Below, in pieces: positions 1-8,758 of a stretch of 64,000 bases of DNA (position 1 is the stretch's first letter; each line of letters starts with the position of its first letter). The notes under the pieces were generated by a model that was not told the origin of the DNA, did not search any database, and was given only the letters and a program-made list of their open reading frames with translations. Both the position numbers and the translations under genes were made by a program. This DNA is from Metaruminococcus_A sp003150405. Lineage in GTDB: Bacteria; Bacillota; Clostridia; Oscillospirales; Ruminococcaceae. The DNA lies in contig CABUBB010000004.1 in the NCBI GenBank assembly GCA_902489745.1, forward strand, positions 1 through 64,000, written 5' to 3'.

Positions 1-55
<55 letters not shown>

Positions 56-59
56 AAAT

Positions 60-136
60 TGGCGACCCAGAACGGGCTCGAACCGTCGACCTCTAGCGTG
101 ACAGGCTAGCGTTCTAACCAACTGAACTACTGGGCC
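60..136 (-). tRNA. tRNA-Asp (GTC)
   Basis: A complete minus-strand cloverleaf of 77 nt with genome-encoded CCA. The acceptor GGCCCAG pairs with CTGGGTC, the discriminator is G, and the anticodon loop CTGTCAC gives GTC (Asp). It is the middle member of the Val-Asp-Phe cluster. Confidence 0.96.
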
Positions 137-178
137 AATTTGCGAGCGCCTTGAAACAATTCAAAGCGCTCCCGCTTC

Positions 179-254
179 TGGTGGGAACAACAGGGCTCGA
201 ACCTGTGACCCTCTGCTTGTAAGGCAGATGCTCTCCCAGCTGAGCTATGCTCCC
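179..254 (-). tRNA. tRNA-Val (TAC)
   Basis: A complete 76-nt minus-strand tRNA with encoded CCA. The loop CTTACAA gives anticodon TAC (Val). It is the first tRNA after the promoter at 273-301. Confidence 0.96.
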
Positions 255-272
255 ATATCAGCGACGTATTAG

Positions 273-301
273 ATTATACTACGCCGCCGTTTAAAAGTCA
301 A
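273..301 (-). promoter_or_regulatory. Promoter of the tRNA Val-Asp-Phe cluster
   Basis: Read on the minus strand, TTGACT is followed by a 17-bp spacer and a perfect TATAAT, about 19 bp upstream of tRNA-Val. This is a near-consensus housekeeping sigma promoter, as expected for stable RNA. Confidence 0.8.
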
Positions 302-318
302 GCAATTTTTTTATAAAT

Positions 319-1617
319 TTACAGGTCGTTTTTTACAAGGTCTTCCAACGTCTCACGTTTGACGACAACACGGGAGGTTCCATTCTTAACCATGACCACC
401 GGAGGAACCGCCGTGCGGTTGTAGCGCGAGGCCATGGAGTAATTATAAGCGCCGGTTGCAAAGACGGCGAGGATATCCCCTGCCTGCGCCTGCTGGAGCG
501 GTACCTTTTCCCCGAGCAAATCGCCGCTTTCACAGCATTTGCCTGCGACGGTGACAACAGTATCCTTTTCCTGAGCAGCACGGTTTGCGATGGCCATGTC
601 ATATTCCGCCTGATAAAGTGCATAACGCGGATTGTCGGTCATGCCGCCATCCACCGAAACATAGGTACGAATATTGGGGATTTCTTTGACCGCACCGACG
701 GTATACAGCGTTACGCCAGCCGGACCTGCAATGGAGCGGCCGGGCTCGATAAGGATAAACGGCTGACGGACGCCGAGTTTCTTCGCCTCTTCTGCCACCA
801 CAACCGAAACCTCTTTGATGTATTCATCGTAAGGCACCGGCGTATTTTCCGGGAGGTATTTGATGCCAAAGCCGCCGCCCAGGTTGAGTTGTTCCACCTC
901 AAATCCGGTTTCCTGCTTTAGCTGGGCGATAAACCCGAGCATCACACGGGCAGCGAGCTGAAACGGCTCCAGGTCAAAAATCTGGGAGCCAATGTGGCAA
1001 TGCACCCCTTTGAGATGAACGTGCTGCATCCCCACCGCCTCTTTAAGCACCGTGAGCGCTTCCCCGGTTTCAAGCGCCAGGCCGAATTTGGAATCGATCT
1101 GCCCGGTGCGGATGAAGCTGTGGGTGTGGGCGTCAATACCCGGTTTGATGCGGAACATAATATCCGGTTTTTTGCCGAGGCGCTCTGCCATTGCATTCAG
1201 GCGGAGCAGCTCCTCGCGGTTATCCACCACGATGCAGCCGATATTCTGCTCCAATGCATACCGCAGTTCCTCGTCGGATTTGTTATTGCCATGGAAATAA
1301 ATGCGCTCCGCTGGGAAAGCGACGCTCAGAGCGGTATACAGTTCCCCGATGGAAACAACGTCCAACCCCATGCCTTCTTCGGCAATGATGCGACACATTT
1401 CTTTGCAGCAAAACGCCTTGCTGGCGTAGCAGGCCAGACCGGCGCCATTGTAATAGCGTTCAAAAGACTGACGGAACTGCCGGCAGTTTTCACGGATGAG
1501 GTCTTCATCCATAACATAGAGCGGCGTTCCATATTTTTTGGCCAGATCGACGGCGTCATTGCCGGCGATGGTCAAATGCCCTTTTTCATTAACATCCAGG
1601 TTGCGTGAAACAAACAT
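319..1617 (-). CDS. lysA: Diaminopimelate decarboxylase
   Basis: This PLP enzyme makes the last step of lysine synthesis, decarboxylating meso-diaminopimelate to L-lysine in the cytoplasm. The 432-aa product has the usual length. The PLP lysine is K67 (YASKAF), followed by HIGSQI (208-213), the phosphate-binding GGGFG (247-251), EPGR (291-294) and a KCCESGD motif near 365 that completes the active site across the dimer. I start at the ATG at 1617, because an upstream in-frame TTG at 1629 lies inside the GGAGG ribosome-binding site. It sits 20 bp behind engB and is probably the last gene of a lon-engB-lysA operon. The family fold is shared with other decarboxylases, but the motifs favour LysA. 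Confidence 0.95.
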   Translation of the reverse strand: MFVSRNLDVNEKGHLTIAGNDAVDLAKKYGTPLYVMDEDLIRENCRQFRQSFERYYNGAGLACYASKAFCCKEMCRIIAEEGMGLDVVSIGELYTALSVAFPAERIYFHGNNKSDEELRYALEQNIGCIVVDNREELLRLNAMAERLGKKPDIMFRIKPGIDAHTHSFIRTGQIDSKFGLALETGEALTVLKEAVGMQHVHLKGVHCHIGSQIFDLEPFQLAARVMLGFIAQLKQETGFEVEQLNLGGGFGIKYLPENTPVPYDEYIKEVSVVVAEEAKKLGVRQPFILIEPGRSIAGPAGVTLYTVGAVKEIPNIRTYVSVDGGMTDNPRYALYQAEYDMAIANRAAQEKDTVVTVAGKCCESGDLLGEKVPLQQAQAGDILAVFATGAYNYSMASRYNRTAVPPVVMVKNGTSRVVVKRETLEDLVKNDL

Positions 1618-1637
1618 TGGGACCTCCAAAGACAGTT

Positions 1638-2222
1638 TTATTCTGCGGCAACTTCTTCAATGACGGCACGAAGCTGTTCAATCCCCTCGCCCGTCTGGGA
1701 AGAAACGGCCAGCATGTGAATCTCTTCCCCATAGGGAATTTCACTGCGGAAAGCTTCCAGCCGCTTTTCTTTCTGGAGGCGGGAGAGCTTGTCCGCTTTG
1801 GTGAATATAATAATAAAAGGATACTCGGTTTCGATGAGATAGCGGACCATGTCAAGATCCAGCGAGGAGGGTTCGTGGCGGATATCAATGAGCAGCACCA
1901 CCAGCGCAACGCTGCGCCCCTGGTTAAAATACCCCTCAATGAGCTCCGACCAGCGGTGCTTTTCACTTTTTGCGACCTTTGCATACCCATAGCCTGGTAA
2001 ATCGACAAAAATGGTTTCTTCGACCCGGTAAAAATTGATGGTTGCCGTTTTGCCCGGCACCGCGCTGACACGGGCCAAATTTTTACGGTTGAACAGCTTA
2101 TTGATAAGCGACGACTTGCCGACGTTGGAGCGCCCTGCAAAGGCGATTTCCAGCCGGTCAGAGGCTGGAAGCTGCCTGGAGACGCCGTAAGCCGACTCAA
2201 AACGCGCCAGATTAAAATTCAT
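1638..2222 (-). CDS. engB: Ribosome-biogenesis GTPase EngB/YsxC
   Basis: A 194-aa TRAFAC-class GTPase of the EngB (YsxC/YihA) family, which in Bacillus is needed for late assembly of the 50S ribosomal subunit. All GTP-binding motifs are present: P-loop GRSNVGKS (30-37), the G3 motif DLPGYG (74-79), TKAD (141-144) and the SSQTGEG G5 region (174-180). The start ATG follows GGGAGGAG. The gene begins 12 bp after lon; lon-engB adjacency is common in Firmicutes and supports the assignment. Confidence 0.96.
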   Translation of the reverse strand: MNFNLARFESAYGVSRQLPASDRLEIAFAGRSNVGKSSLINKLFNRKNLARVSAVPGKTATINFYRVEETIFVDLPGYGYAKVAKSEKHRWSELIEGYFNQGRSVALVVLLIDIRHEPSSLDLDMVRYLIETEYPFIIIFTKADKLSRLQKEKRLEAFRSEIPYGEEIHMLAVSSQTGEGIEQLRAVIEEVAAE

Positions 2223-2234
2223 TCTGCTCCTCCC

Positions 2235-4667
2235 TTACATTGGGACAGCGGCAGGGCTTTCCTCCGCCTGAGGGATAACCGCTCCCGGAAGCTCCGGGCG
2301 GCAGCACTTCTCCCGCTCGGGAACCGCCAGGGCAATGTCCAGAACCTGCTCTACGTGCTCCACCGGACGGAAGTCCACCGCGTCTTTTACGACCTGGTCC
2401 ACCTCATAAAGATCCGGTTCATTACGCTTTGGAATGATAACAGTGCTGACGCCGTAACGGTAAGCAGCCATTGATTTTTCCCGTAGGCCGCCAATGGGCA
2501 GCACCCGGCCGCGCAGCGTAACCTCGCCGGTCATGGCGACGTCGTGCCGGACCGGAATGCCGGACAGGGCAGAAACCAACGCCGTTGTCAGGGCAATACC
2601 GGCGGAGGGGCCGTCCTTTGGCACCGCTCCTTCCGGGACATGGATATGAATATCCTTGGTTTTATAAAAATCGGCCGGGATGCCGTACTGTTTGGCAATC
2701 AACCGGACATAGCTGACCGCGGTGCGGGCCGATTCCTTCATGACGTCCCCGAGATTACCGGTCAGCTCCAGCTTGCCGGAGCCGTCCAGCACAGCGACTT
2801 CGACCGGGAGTGTTTCGCCGCCAACCGAAGTCCAAGCAAGGCCAGTGACAAGGCCCACCTGATCCTTCTGCTCCATCAGATCTGGGTAATATTTTTTGGG
2901 GCCAAGCAGCGACTCGATGCTTTTCGGCGTCACCGTGACGCGCGCCGCTTCTTCCGCAGCAATCTGTTTCGCTGCTTTGCGGCAAAGCGAAGCAATTTCC
3001 CGTTCCAGGCGGCGGACACCGGCCTCGCGGGTATAGCTGTCCACCAGCTCATAAAGCGCCGCGTCAGTCACGCGGAAGCTCTGTGCTGTGAGCCCGTGCT
3101 TTTTCATCTGCTTTTTAAGCAGGTGCCGTTTGGCAATCTGGAACTTTTCCTCGCGGGTATAGCTCGGCAGGGAGATGACCTCCATGCGGTCGAGCAGAGG
3201 CGCGGGGATGGTATCCAGCGTATTGGCGGTGGTGATGAAGAGCACGTCACTCAAATCGAACGGGACCTCCAAATAATGGTCATAAAACGCCACGTTCTGC
3301 TCGCTGTCGAGCATTTCAAGCATGGCTGCAGAGGGATCGCCTTTATAATCGGCGCCCATTTTGTCAATTTCATCCAGCAGCATCAGTGGGTTGCGGCTCT
3401 TGGCCTGTTTGATGCCGGTGATGATGCGCCCCGGCATTGCGCCAATATAGGTTTTGCGGTGGCCGCGGATTTCGGATTCATCCCGGATACCGCCCAGCGA
3501 GATACGCACGAACCTGCGGCCGAGCGCGTCGGCAATCGAGCGGGCAATGGAGGTTTTGCCAACCCCCGGAGGGCCCTCCAGACAGATGATCTGGCCTTTA
3601 ACTTCAGGCGCCAGCTTACGCACGGCAAGGCTTTCCAAGATACGCTCCTTGACCTTTTCCAAGCCGTAATGTTCTGCATCGAGTTGCTTTTTAATCTGTT
3701 TCAAATCCAGGCGGTCCACAGTGGCTTCATCCCACGGAAGGCTGACCGCCAAATCGAGGTAATTGCGGATGACCGACGCCTCATGGGAATTGGGGGGCAT
3801 TTTAAAGAGGCGTTCGCACTCCTTGAGCAGCTTTTCCTTGGAATCCGCCGAAATATTCTGGATATTTTCAATGGCTCCGGCATACTCCTCAGCCTCTTCC
3901 TGGACATTTTCGCTCTCGCCGAGTTCATCCGAAATGACGCGGAGCTGTTCCCGCAGGTAATAATCCCGCTGGTTTTTGTCCATATTCTCTTTGACCTGCT
4001 CGTAAATTTCCCGCTCAATGCTGAGGATGTTGGTCTCTTTTTCCAAAATTTCAGCGAGCAGCACCAGCCGCGCATACAGGTCGGTTTTTTCCAGAAGGCG
4101 CTGTTTATCCTCAAACCGAAGCATAATGTTCTGCACAATGGTCTCAAAGAATTTTTCCGGCTGGTTCTCGGTCATGATGGAGGCAACCAGTTCGTCCGAG
4201 ATTTTGGGGACGATTTCTGCGTATTCATCAAAAATAGATTTGATGGTGCGCATGACCGCCTCAACCTCTGCAATGCTCTTGCGGGTTCCGCGGAACGGCA
4301 GGCGTTTGATTTCACATTGAATGTACTGGTCAAACGATGTAAAACGCACGACCTTGGCGCGGTACAGACCTTCAACCAGTACACGGACGGTGTTTTCCTG
4401 CGTTTTCAAAAGCTGCTTGATTTTGACCGCCACACCGACCTGATAGAGATCATCCTCGCGCGGATCATCCACCGAAAGATCCTTTTGGGCAACTAAGAAA
4501 ATAACTTTGTCGTTGCCGACGGCGGCGTTAAGCGCCTCAATGGATTTCAGGCGCCCGACGTCAAAGTGCATAACGGCGCCCGGAAGCATAACGATGCCGC
4601 GCATTGCAAGCGCAGGCAGCGCAACGGTTCGTTTGGAATCATTTATCGTTAAGGTTTTTTCCTGCAT
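2235..4667 (-). CDS. lon: ATP-dependent Lon protease
   Basis: An 810-aa LonA-type cytosolic protease that degrades misfolded and regulatory proteins. In order: N-terminal substrate-binding LON domain (to about 200), coiled-coil linker, AAA+ module with Walker A GPPGVGKT (365-372) and Walker B LLDEID, and the C-terminal peptidase with the catalytic Ser688 (in KDGPSAG) and Lys731 (in LREKSMAA). I start at the ATG at 4667, behind AAGGAGA; an in-frame ATG at 4712 would add 15 atypical residues and lacks a clear ribosome-binding site. A promoter lies at 4719-4747. I see no CIRCE or CtsR operator. It is the first gene of the lon-engB-lysA group. Confidence 0.97.
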   Translation of the reverse strand: MQEKTLTINDSKRTVALPALAMRGIVMLPGAVMHFDVGRLKSIEALNAAVGNDKVIFLVAQKDLSVDDPREDDLYQVGVAVKIKQLLKTQENTVRVLVEGLYRAKVVRFTSFDQYIQCEIKRLPFRGTRKSIAEVEAVMRTIKSIFDEYAEIVPKISDELVASIMTENQPEKFFETIVQNIMLRFEDKQRLLEKTDLYARLVLLAEILEKETNILSIEREIYEQVKENMDKNQRDYYLREQLRVISDELGESENVQEEAEEYAGAIENIQNISADSKEKLLKECERLFKMPPNSHEASVIRNYLDLAVSLPWDEATVDRLDLKQIKKQLDAEHYGLEKVKERILESLAVRKLAPEVKGQIICLEGPPGVGKTSIARSIADALGRRFVRISLGGIRDESEIRGHRKTYIGAMPGRIITGIKQAKSRNPLMLLDEIDKMGADYKGDPSAAMLEMLDSEQNVAFYDHYLEVPFDLSDVLFITTANTLDTIPAPLLDRMEVISLPSYTREEKFQIAKRHLLKKQMKKHGLTAQSFRVTDAALYELVDSYTREAGVRRLEREIASLCRKAAKQIAAEEAARVTVTPKSIESLLGPKKYYPDLMEQKDQVGLVTGLAWTSVGGETLPVEVAVLDGSGKLELTGNLGDVMKESARTAVSYVRLIAKQYGIPADFYKTKDIHIHVPEGAVPKDGPSAGIALTTALVSALSGIPVRHDVAMTGEVTLRGRVLPIGGLREKSMAAYRYGVSTVIIPKRNEPDLYEVDQVVKDAVDFRPVEHVEQVLDIALAVPEREKCCRPELPGAVIPQAEESPAAVPM

Positions 4668-4718
4668 TTTAATCTCCTTAAATACCGGCCATTTTTCTGG
4701 CCTCAATATCATGGTCCT

Positions 4719-4747
4719 ATTATACTGGATCCCGGGTGTTTTTGCAA
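4719..4747 (-). promoter_or_regulatory. Promoter of lon
   Basis: On the minus strand TTGCAA, a 17-bp spacer and TATAAT precede lon. The leader contains a small hairpin (GGCCA with TGGCC, about 4684-4700) before the ribosome-binding site. Confidence 0.65.
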
Positions 4748-4783
4748 GTTTTTAAGGGGGTTCATTCATCCCGCTGCAAATGC

Positions 4784-4814
4784 TTTACTTTTCTATTTTA
4801 GTGTGTTAAAATAG
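4784..4814 (+). promoter_or_regulatory. Promoter and candidate operator of yerC
   Basis: TTTACT at 4784-4789, a 17-bp spacer and TAAAAT at 4807-4812. A perfect inverted repeat, CTATTTTA-N6-TAAAATAG (4793-4814), covers the spacer and the -10 box. That is where a repressor would act, and the first gene encodes a TrpR-like DNA-binding protein, so autoregulation is plausible but inferred. Confidence 0.6.
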
Positions 4815-4845
4815 ACAAAATGATTGCCGTTTTAGGAGGTTTCCC

Positions 4846-5139
4846 ATGAACAATAAACTAAAAAACAGCGATGTTGACTTTTTGTTTCAGGCAATCCTTT
4901 CCCTGAAAAACATGGAAGAATGCTACAATTTTTTCGAGGACCTCTGCACCGCACAGGAGCTCAAGGCCATGTCTCAGCGCATTGTGGTGGCCAAAATGCT
5001 CAGCGAGCACAGGGTTTACAGCGATATTGTCGGCCAGACCGGCGCCAGCACTGCTACCATCAGCCGAGTCAACCGTTCTTTGATGTACGGCAACGACGGT
5101 TATTCCTGCGTATTTGATCGCATGAAAACCGATGAGTAG
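4846..5139 (+). CDS. yerC: TrpR-like protein of the YerC/YecD family
   Basis: A 97-aa helical DNA-binding protein related to the Trp repressor. The C-terminal half carries the helix-turn-helix (VYSDIVGQTGASTATISRVN, about 64-83), and the LCTAQELKAMSQRIVVAKML segment is the conserved core of this Firmicute family. Its ligand is not established here; none of the trp genes is in the window. The start follows AGGAGG. Its stop overlaps the next start by 8 nt (ATGAGTAG), so it is translationally coupled to the methyltransferase. The promoter at 4784 contains a perfect palindrome that may be its own operator. Confidence 0.88.
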   Translation: MNNKLKNSDVDFLFQAILSLKNMEECYNFFEDLCTAQELKAMSQRIVVAKMLSEHRVYSDIVGQTGASTATISRVNRSLMYGNDGYSCVFDRMKTDE

Positions 5140-5875
5140 TTACACCGACTTCGCCCGCGTCTATGACATTCTCACTGCAAATATTGATTATGTAGGGCGC
5201 GCGGCTTATTATCACAGGATGATTGAAACATTCGGCGGAAAAAAAGGAATTCTGCTCGACCTTGCCTGCGGCACTGGTTCGATGAGCATGGAATTTGCCC
5301 GCATGGGGTATGACATCATTGGGGTGGACGCTTCGGAAGAGATGCTTTCCGCCGCGATGGAGAAAAAATTTGACAGTGGGCTGGATTCCATTATTTACCT
5401 CTGCCAGCCGATGGAGGAATTGGACCTTTTCGGCACAGTTGACGTCACCATCTGCGCGTTGGACAGCCTCAACCACATCACCGAGCCAGAGGCTTTGCAG
5501 AAAGCGCTGAACCGAGTTTCTCTTTTTACCAACCCGGGCGGACTTTTTTTATTTGATGTGAATACGATCTATAAGCATGAGCAGGTGTTGGCTGACAACA
5601 TCTTTTTATACGATGAGCCGGAAGTGTACTGCGTTTGGCAGAACTCACCAGGGCCGAACCATACCGTCTGCATTGACCTAGATTTGTTTTTTCCGGACGG
5701 CGCTGTTTACAGGCGCTCCGTGGAGCAGTTCAGCGAACGTGCATACTCCCACGAAGAGCTCTGCGCCATGCTGAACCGGGCGGGCCTGAAGCTGCTCGCT
5801 GTTTATGATGAGGACAGCACCGCGCCCCCTCGGCCGGATTCTGAGCGTCTCATCTATATTACACAAAAATCCTGA
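5132..5875 (+). CDS. Class I SAM-dependent methyltransferase
   Basis: A 247-aa Rossmann-type methyltransferase. Motif I, LDLACGTGSMSMEFA (about 41-55), binds S-adenosylmethionine, followed by the acidic residue of motif II in IIGVDASEEML and by DVTICALDSLNHI. The substrate cannot be read from the sequence; homologues of this shape beside yerC are usually annotated only as class I methyltransferases. The start overlaps yerC and the next gene, hslO, begins 10 bp after the stop, which indicates one operon. Confidence 0.85.
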   Translation: MSSYTDFARVYDILTANIDYVGRAAYYHRMIETFGGKKGILLDLACGTGSMSMEFARMGYDIIGVDASEEMLSAAMEKKFDSGLDSIIYLCQPMEELDLFGTVDVTICALDSLNHITEPEALQKALNRVSLFTNPGGLFLFDVNTIYKHEQVLADNIFLYDEPEVYCVWQNSPGPNHTVCIDLDLFFPDGAVYRRSVEQFSERAYSHEELCAMLNRAGLKLLAVYDEDSTAPPRPDSERLIYITQKS

Positions 5876-5885
5876 GAGGAACATT

Positions 5886-6767
5886 ATGGGAAAACTGGTA
5901 CGAACCATCTCGGCGGACGGAAGCGTTATGGCATGCGCCATTGATGCAACCGATATCGTCGGCGAAATTGAACGCATCCACAAGACCTCTGCTGTTGTTT
6001 CAGCAGCGCTTGGCCGGCTTTCTGCTGCCGCCTCCATGATGGGCTGCATGCTCAAGGCGGAGGGGCAGTCGGTTACCCTGCGCATGAAGGGCGGCGGACC
6101 AATTGGCAGTATGATTGCCGTTGCAGACAGCTTTGGAAATGTAAAATGCTACGCTGAAAACAACATTGTGGAGCTGCCGCTCAACCAATACGGCAAGCTG
6201 GACGTTTCCGGTGCCGTTGGAAAAGACGGCTTTTTACAGGTTATCAAAGATCTGGGGCTCAAAGAGCCGTACACCGGACAGGTGCCTATTGTCTCCGGTG
6301 AGATTGCAGAGGACATTACCCAATATTTTGCTGCAAGTGAGCAGACACCGACCGTTTGCGGGCTGGGTGTATTGGTCAATCCGGACCTGACCATTAAAGG
6401 GGCGGGCGGATACCTTGTCCAGCTTCTCCCCTTTGCGGACGAAAGCTGCATTGACGTACTGGAGGACAACTTAAAACAGATGCCCCCGGTTTCTTCGATG
6501 TACGCCGATGGTATGACCCCGCAGGAGGTTTGCTTTAAGCTTCTTCAGGGGCTGGAGCCCAACCTTTTGGATGAAAGCCGCCCCGTTTACCGCTGTGACT
6601 GCAGCCTGGAGCGGGTTTCCCGCGCGCTAATAAGCCTTGGCCGGCAGGAGCTTGACGCGATGATTGAAGAGGAAGAAAGCGTAGAAGTCAAATGCCATTT
6701 CTGCAACAAGGCTTATATATTTGACAAACCGATGTTGGTCCAAATCAGAGACAAGGCAAAAGCCTGA
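5886..6767 (+). CDS. hslO: Redox-regulated chaperone Hsp33
   Basis: A 293-aa cytosolic holdase that is activated by oxidative unfolding. The N-terminal substrate-binding domain is followed by the zinc redox switch: Cys236 and Cys238 (CDC) and Cys269 and Cys272 (CHFC), the CxC/CxxC pattern of the family. I start at the ATG at 5886 (MGKLVRT) behind GAGAGGA; an in-frame ATG at 5805 lies inside the preceding gene. It is the third gene of the yerC operon. Confidence 0.96.
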   Translation: MGKLVRTISADGSVMACAIDATDIVGEIERIHKTSAVVSAALGRLSAAASMMGCMLKAEGQSVTLRMKGGGPIGSMIAVADSFGNVKCYAENNIVELPLNQYGKLDVSGAVGKDGFLQVIKDLGLKEPYTGQVPIVSGEIAEDITQYFAASEQTPTVCGLGVLVNPDLTIKGAGGYLVQLLPFADESCIDVLEDNLKQMPPVSSMYADGMTPQEVCFKLLQGLEPNLLDESRPVYRCDCSLERVSRALISLGRQELDAMIEEEESVEVKCHFCNKAYIFDKPMLVQIRDKAKA

Positions 6768-6815
6768 TTCCTGATTAAAATTAAAAACATTTATTTAAAG
6801 GAGGAAACTATTTCT

Positions 6816-8090
6816 TTGGACGGTTATCTCATACTCGTGCTGGCTGTACTGGTAATGCTCTCTGCATTCTTTTCAGCCAGCGAAACCGCTATTTCAACCA
6901 TTAACCGTATACGTCTGCGCAAACTAGCGGACAACGGGGACAAAAAGGCGGAAAAGGCGCTGCACATGGCAGACAACTACGACAAGACCCTCTCGACCAT
7001 CCTGGTCGGCAACAACATTGTCAACATTGCCTTTGCCTCGCTTTCCACCATGCTCTTTACCAACCTGTTCGGCGTATCCGGCGTTGGTATTGCAACCGCT
7101 GTGTCCACCGTTGTGGTTCTTATCTTTGGTGAAATTCTGCCGAAGAGCATTGCAAAAGAGTTTGCCGATTCCTTTGCACGTGTCGTCGCCTACCCGCTGT
7201 ACTGGGTCATGGTAATCCTCACGCCGGTGGTCTACATTTTTGTTGGCATTAAAAAGCTGGCACTTAAAGTGATCAAACCAAAAGAACAGCAGGTTTCGGT
7301 CACCGAGCAGGAGCTTAAGTACATTGTAGAAGAAATTGAAGGCGAAGGCGTACTGGAAAAACAAGAGGGAGAACTGGTACGCAATGCGCTGGACTTTGAC
7401 GAGGTTACAGCCGACGAAATTTTGACCCCGCGTGTCGACGTTGTTTCCATTCCGATTGATGAGGAAATTGAAACCATTAAGGAAATTTTCATTGAAGAGC
7501 ATTATTCCCGTATTCCGGTTTACGAGGGCAGCATTGACAACGTTATTGGTGTACTTTACTCCAAGGACTTTTTCAGCGCCTATGTACGGGATAAGAGCTT
7601 TAACGTGCGTGAGATGCTTCAGAGTGTTATTTTCATTCCGCCCAAGAAAAAGATATCCGAGCTATTTACCGAGTTGCAGAAAAGCAAGTCTCACCTTGCC
7701 ATTGTCACTGACCAATACGGCGGCAACATGGGCATTGTCACCCTAGAGGATATTCTGGAGGAATTGGTCGGCGAAATTTGGGATGAATACGACGAAGAGG
7801 AAAATGAATTCCTGCAAATGGATGAAAACACTTTTGAAGTCAGCGGCGATTTCCGTGTAAACGACCTTGCGGAAGCTGTGCACCAGAACGGGCTTGCCAT
7901 TGAGACCGACAGCAATTCGGTCGGCGGCTGGGCCATTGAAATGCTGGGGCATATTCCGGAAAACGGGGAGCAATTCTCCTACGAATGCTTAAATGTCACG
8001 ATAAAAGAGGTAGTGGACAACCGCATTATGCGGGTGATTGTCCGCGTGCTTCCTGCACGTCCTGCGGCGGAAGAGACCGAAAAGGATTAA
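6816..8090 (+). CDS. CNNM/CorC-type membrane protein with CBS pair
   Basis: A 424-aa hemolysin C/CorC-family protein, a group linked to divalent-cation (Mg2+/Co2+) efflux. The N-terminal DUF21 region has about four membrane segments, starting with a hydrophobic helix at residues 1-20 and the motif SASETAISTIN. Two cytoplasmic CBS domains follow (about 200-330; ILTPRVDV, SRIPVYEG, GIVTLEDILEELVGEI), then a CorC_HlyC/transporter-associated domain. Translation starts at TTG 6816 behind AAGGAGGA. A bidirectional terminator follows at 8104-8134. Transport direction and ion cannot be deduced. Confidence 0.9.
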   Translation: MDGYLILVLAVLVMLSAFFSASETAISTINRIRLRKLADNGDKKAEKALHMADNYDKTLSTILVGNNIVNIAFASLSTMLFTNLFGVSGVGIATAVSTVVVLIFGEILPKSIAKEFADSFARVVAYPLYWVMVILTPVVYIFVGIKKLALKVIKPKEQQVSVTEQELKYIVEEIEGEGVLEKQEGELVRNALDFDEVTADEILTPRVDVVSIPIDEEIETIKEIFIEEHYSRIPVYEGSIDNVIGVLYSKDFFSAYVRDKSFNVREMLQSVIFIPPKKKISELFTELQKSKSHLAIVTDQYGGNMGIVTLEDILEELVGEIWDEYDEEENEFLQMDENTFEVSGDFRVNDLAEAVHQNGLAIETDSNSVGGWAIEMLGHIPENGEQFSYECLNVTIKEVVDNRIMRVIVRVLPARPAAEETEKD

Positions 8091-8103
8091 CTTCAGCCGT
8101 AAA

Positions 8104-8134
8104 AAGAAAAGGCTTGCATGTGCAAGCCTTTTCT
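8104..8134. terminator. Bidirectional intrinsic terminator
   Basis: AAAAGGCTTGCA and TGCAAGCCTTTT form a 12-bp stem with a two-base loop between convergent genes. T runs occur on both strands. Confidence 0.85.
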
Positions 8135-8136
8135 CA

Positions 8137-8448
8137 TTATCCGGTGAAATCCTCAATCATTTTTTGCAGTTCAGATTGATCTTTAACCGGTATCCCGTTT
8201 TCCAGCGCCGACTGTTCCATATAGGGCAGTGAATCGACCGGATAATCGAGCACGCGGACCGGTTCTTCCTTGCCGCGTTCATAGACGGCGATACGGTTGT
8301 TTTCATTTTTCAGCACATATTGGTAAACTTCATCTCCGGCGGCCTGGGCATTGGTTTGGACTGCCATGATGGTGAGGGAGATCATAATGCCGCTGATGAG
8401 GATGGCCGCTCCCAAAACGGCGCCCAGATAAATTGTTTTTCTGCTCAT
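8137..8448 (-). CDS. Small membrane-anchored protein, BofC C-terminal-like
   Basis: A 103-aa protein with one N-terminal membrane helix (about 6-31) and a short extracytoplasmic domain with YVLKNENNRIAVYERG and LPYMEQSALENGIPVKDQSEL. This arrangement resembles the C-terminal domain of BofC-like proteins of spore-formers, where BofC restrains a sporulation protease, but the match is from general pattern only. The start ATG follows GGAGAA by about 9 nt. It is convergent with the CorC-type gene and divergent from the penicillin-binding protein. Confidence 0.6.
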   Translation of the reverse strand: MSRKTIYLGAVLGAAILISGIMISLTIMAVQTNAQAAGDEVYQYVLKNENNRIAVYERGKEEPVRVLDYPVDSLPYMEQSALENGIPVKDQSELQKMIEDFTG

Positions 8449-8599
8449 AATTCATTTCTCCGTTTTTCTCTTGGTACTGATATTTTGATACTTTTGCGGA
8501 AAAATTATACAGAATATTAAAAACATGGCGAAATTGGCCAAACCTCATTTCAAAACTGTAAAATATATCATCAGGTTCTCTATTTTTTCATCTTTCGAC

Positions 8600-8628
8600 T
8601 TAACAAACCGGCCCGCTTATGCTATAAT
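8600..8628 (+). promoter_or_regulatory. Promoter of the class A penicillin-binding protein
   Basis: TTAACA (8600-8605), a 17-bp spacer and TATAAT (8623-8628) preceded by TGC, an extended -10 element. The roughly 120-nt leader to the start at 8759 contains two GC-rich hairpins (CCTGC/GCAGG and CCGGC/GCCGG, 8654-8703) that could affect expression. Confidence 0.75.
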
Positions 8629-8758
8629 GAGGGACAGTGTATGTAAATAAAACCCCTCCTGCTATTGGGCAGGATAACATCCGGCTTTGCGGCCGGACAT
8701 GTTTTCACGCCGGGATTGTATGGGATATTCGGGCGTAAAACAAGGAGGCGAATTGCCA

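Noticed and set aside
2544..4496. A 650-aa open frame on the plus strand opposite lon.
   Set aside because: It is the antisense of a certain lon gene, with no ribosome-binding site or recognisable product; high GC at third positions keeps the opposite strand open.
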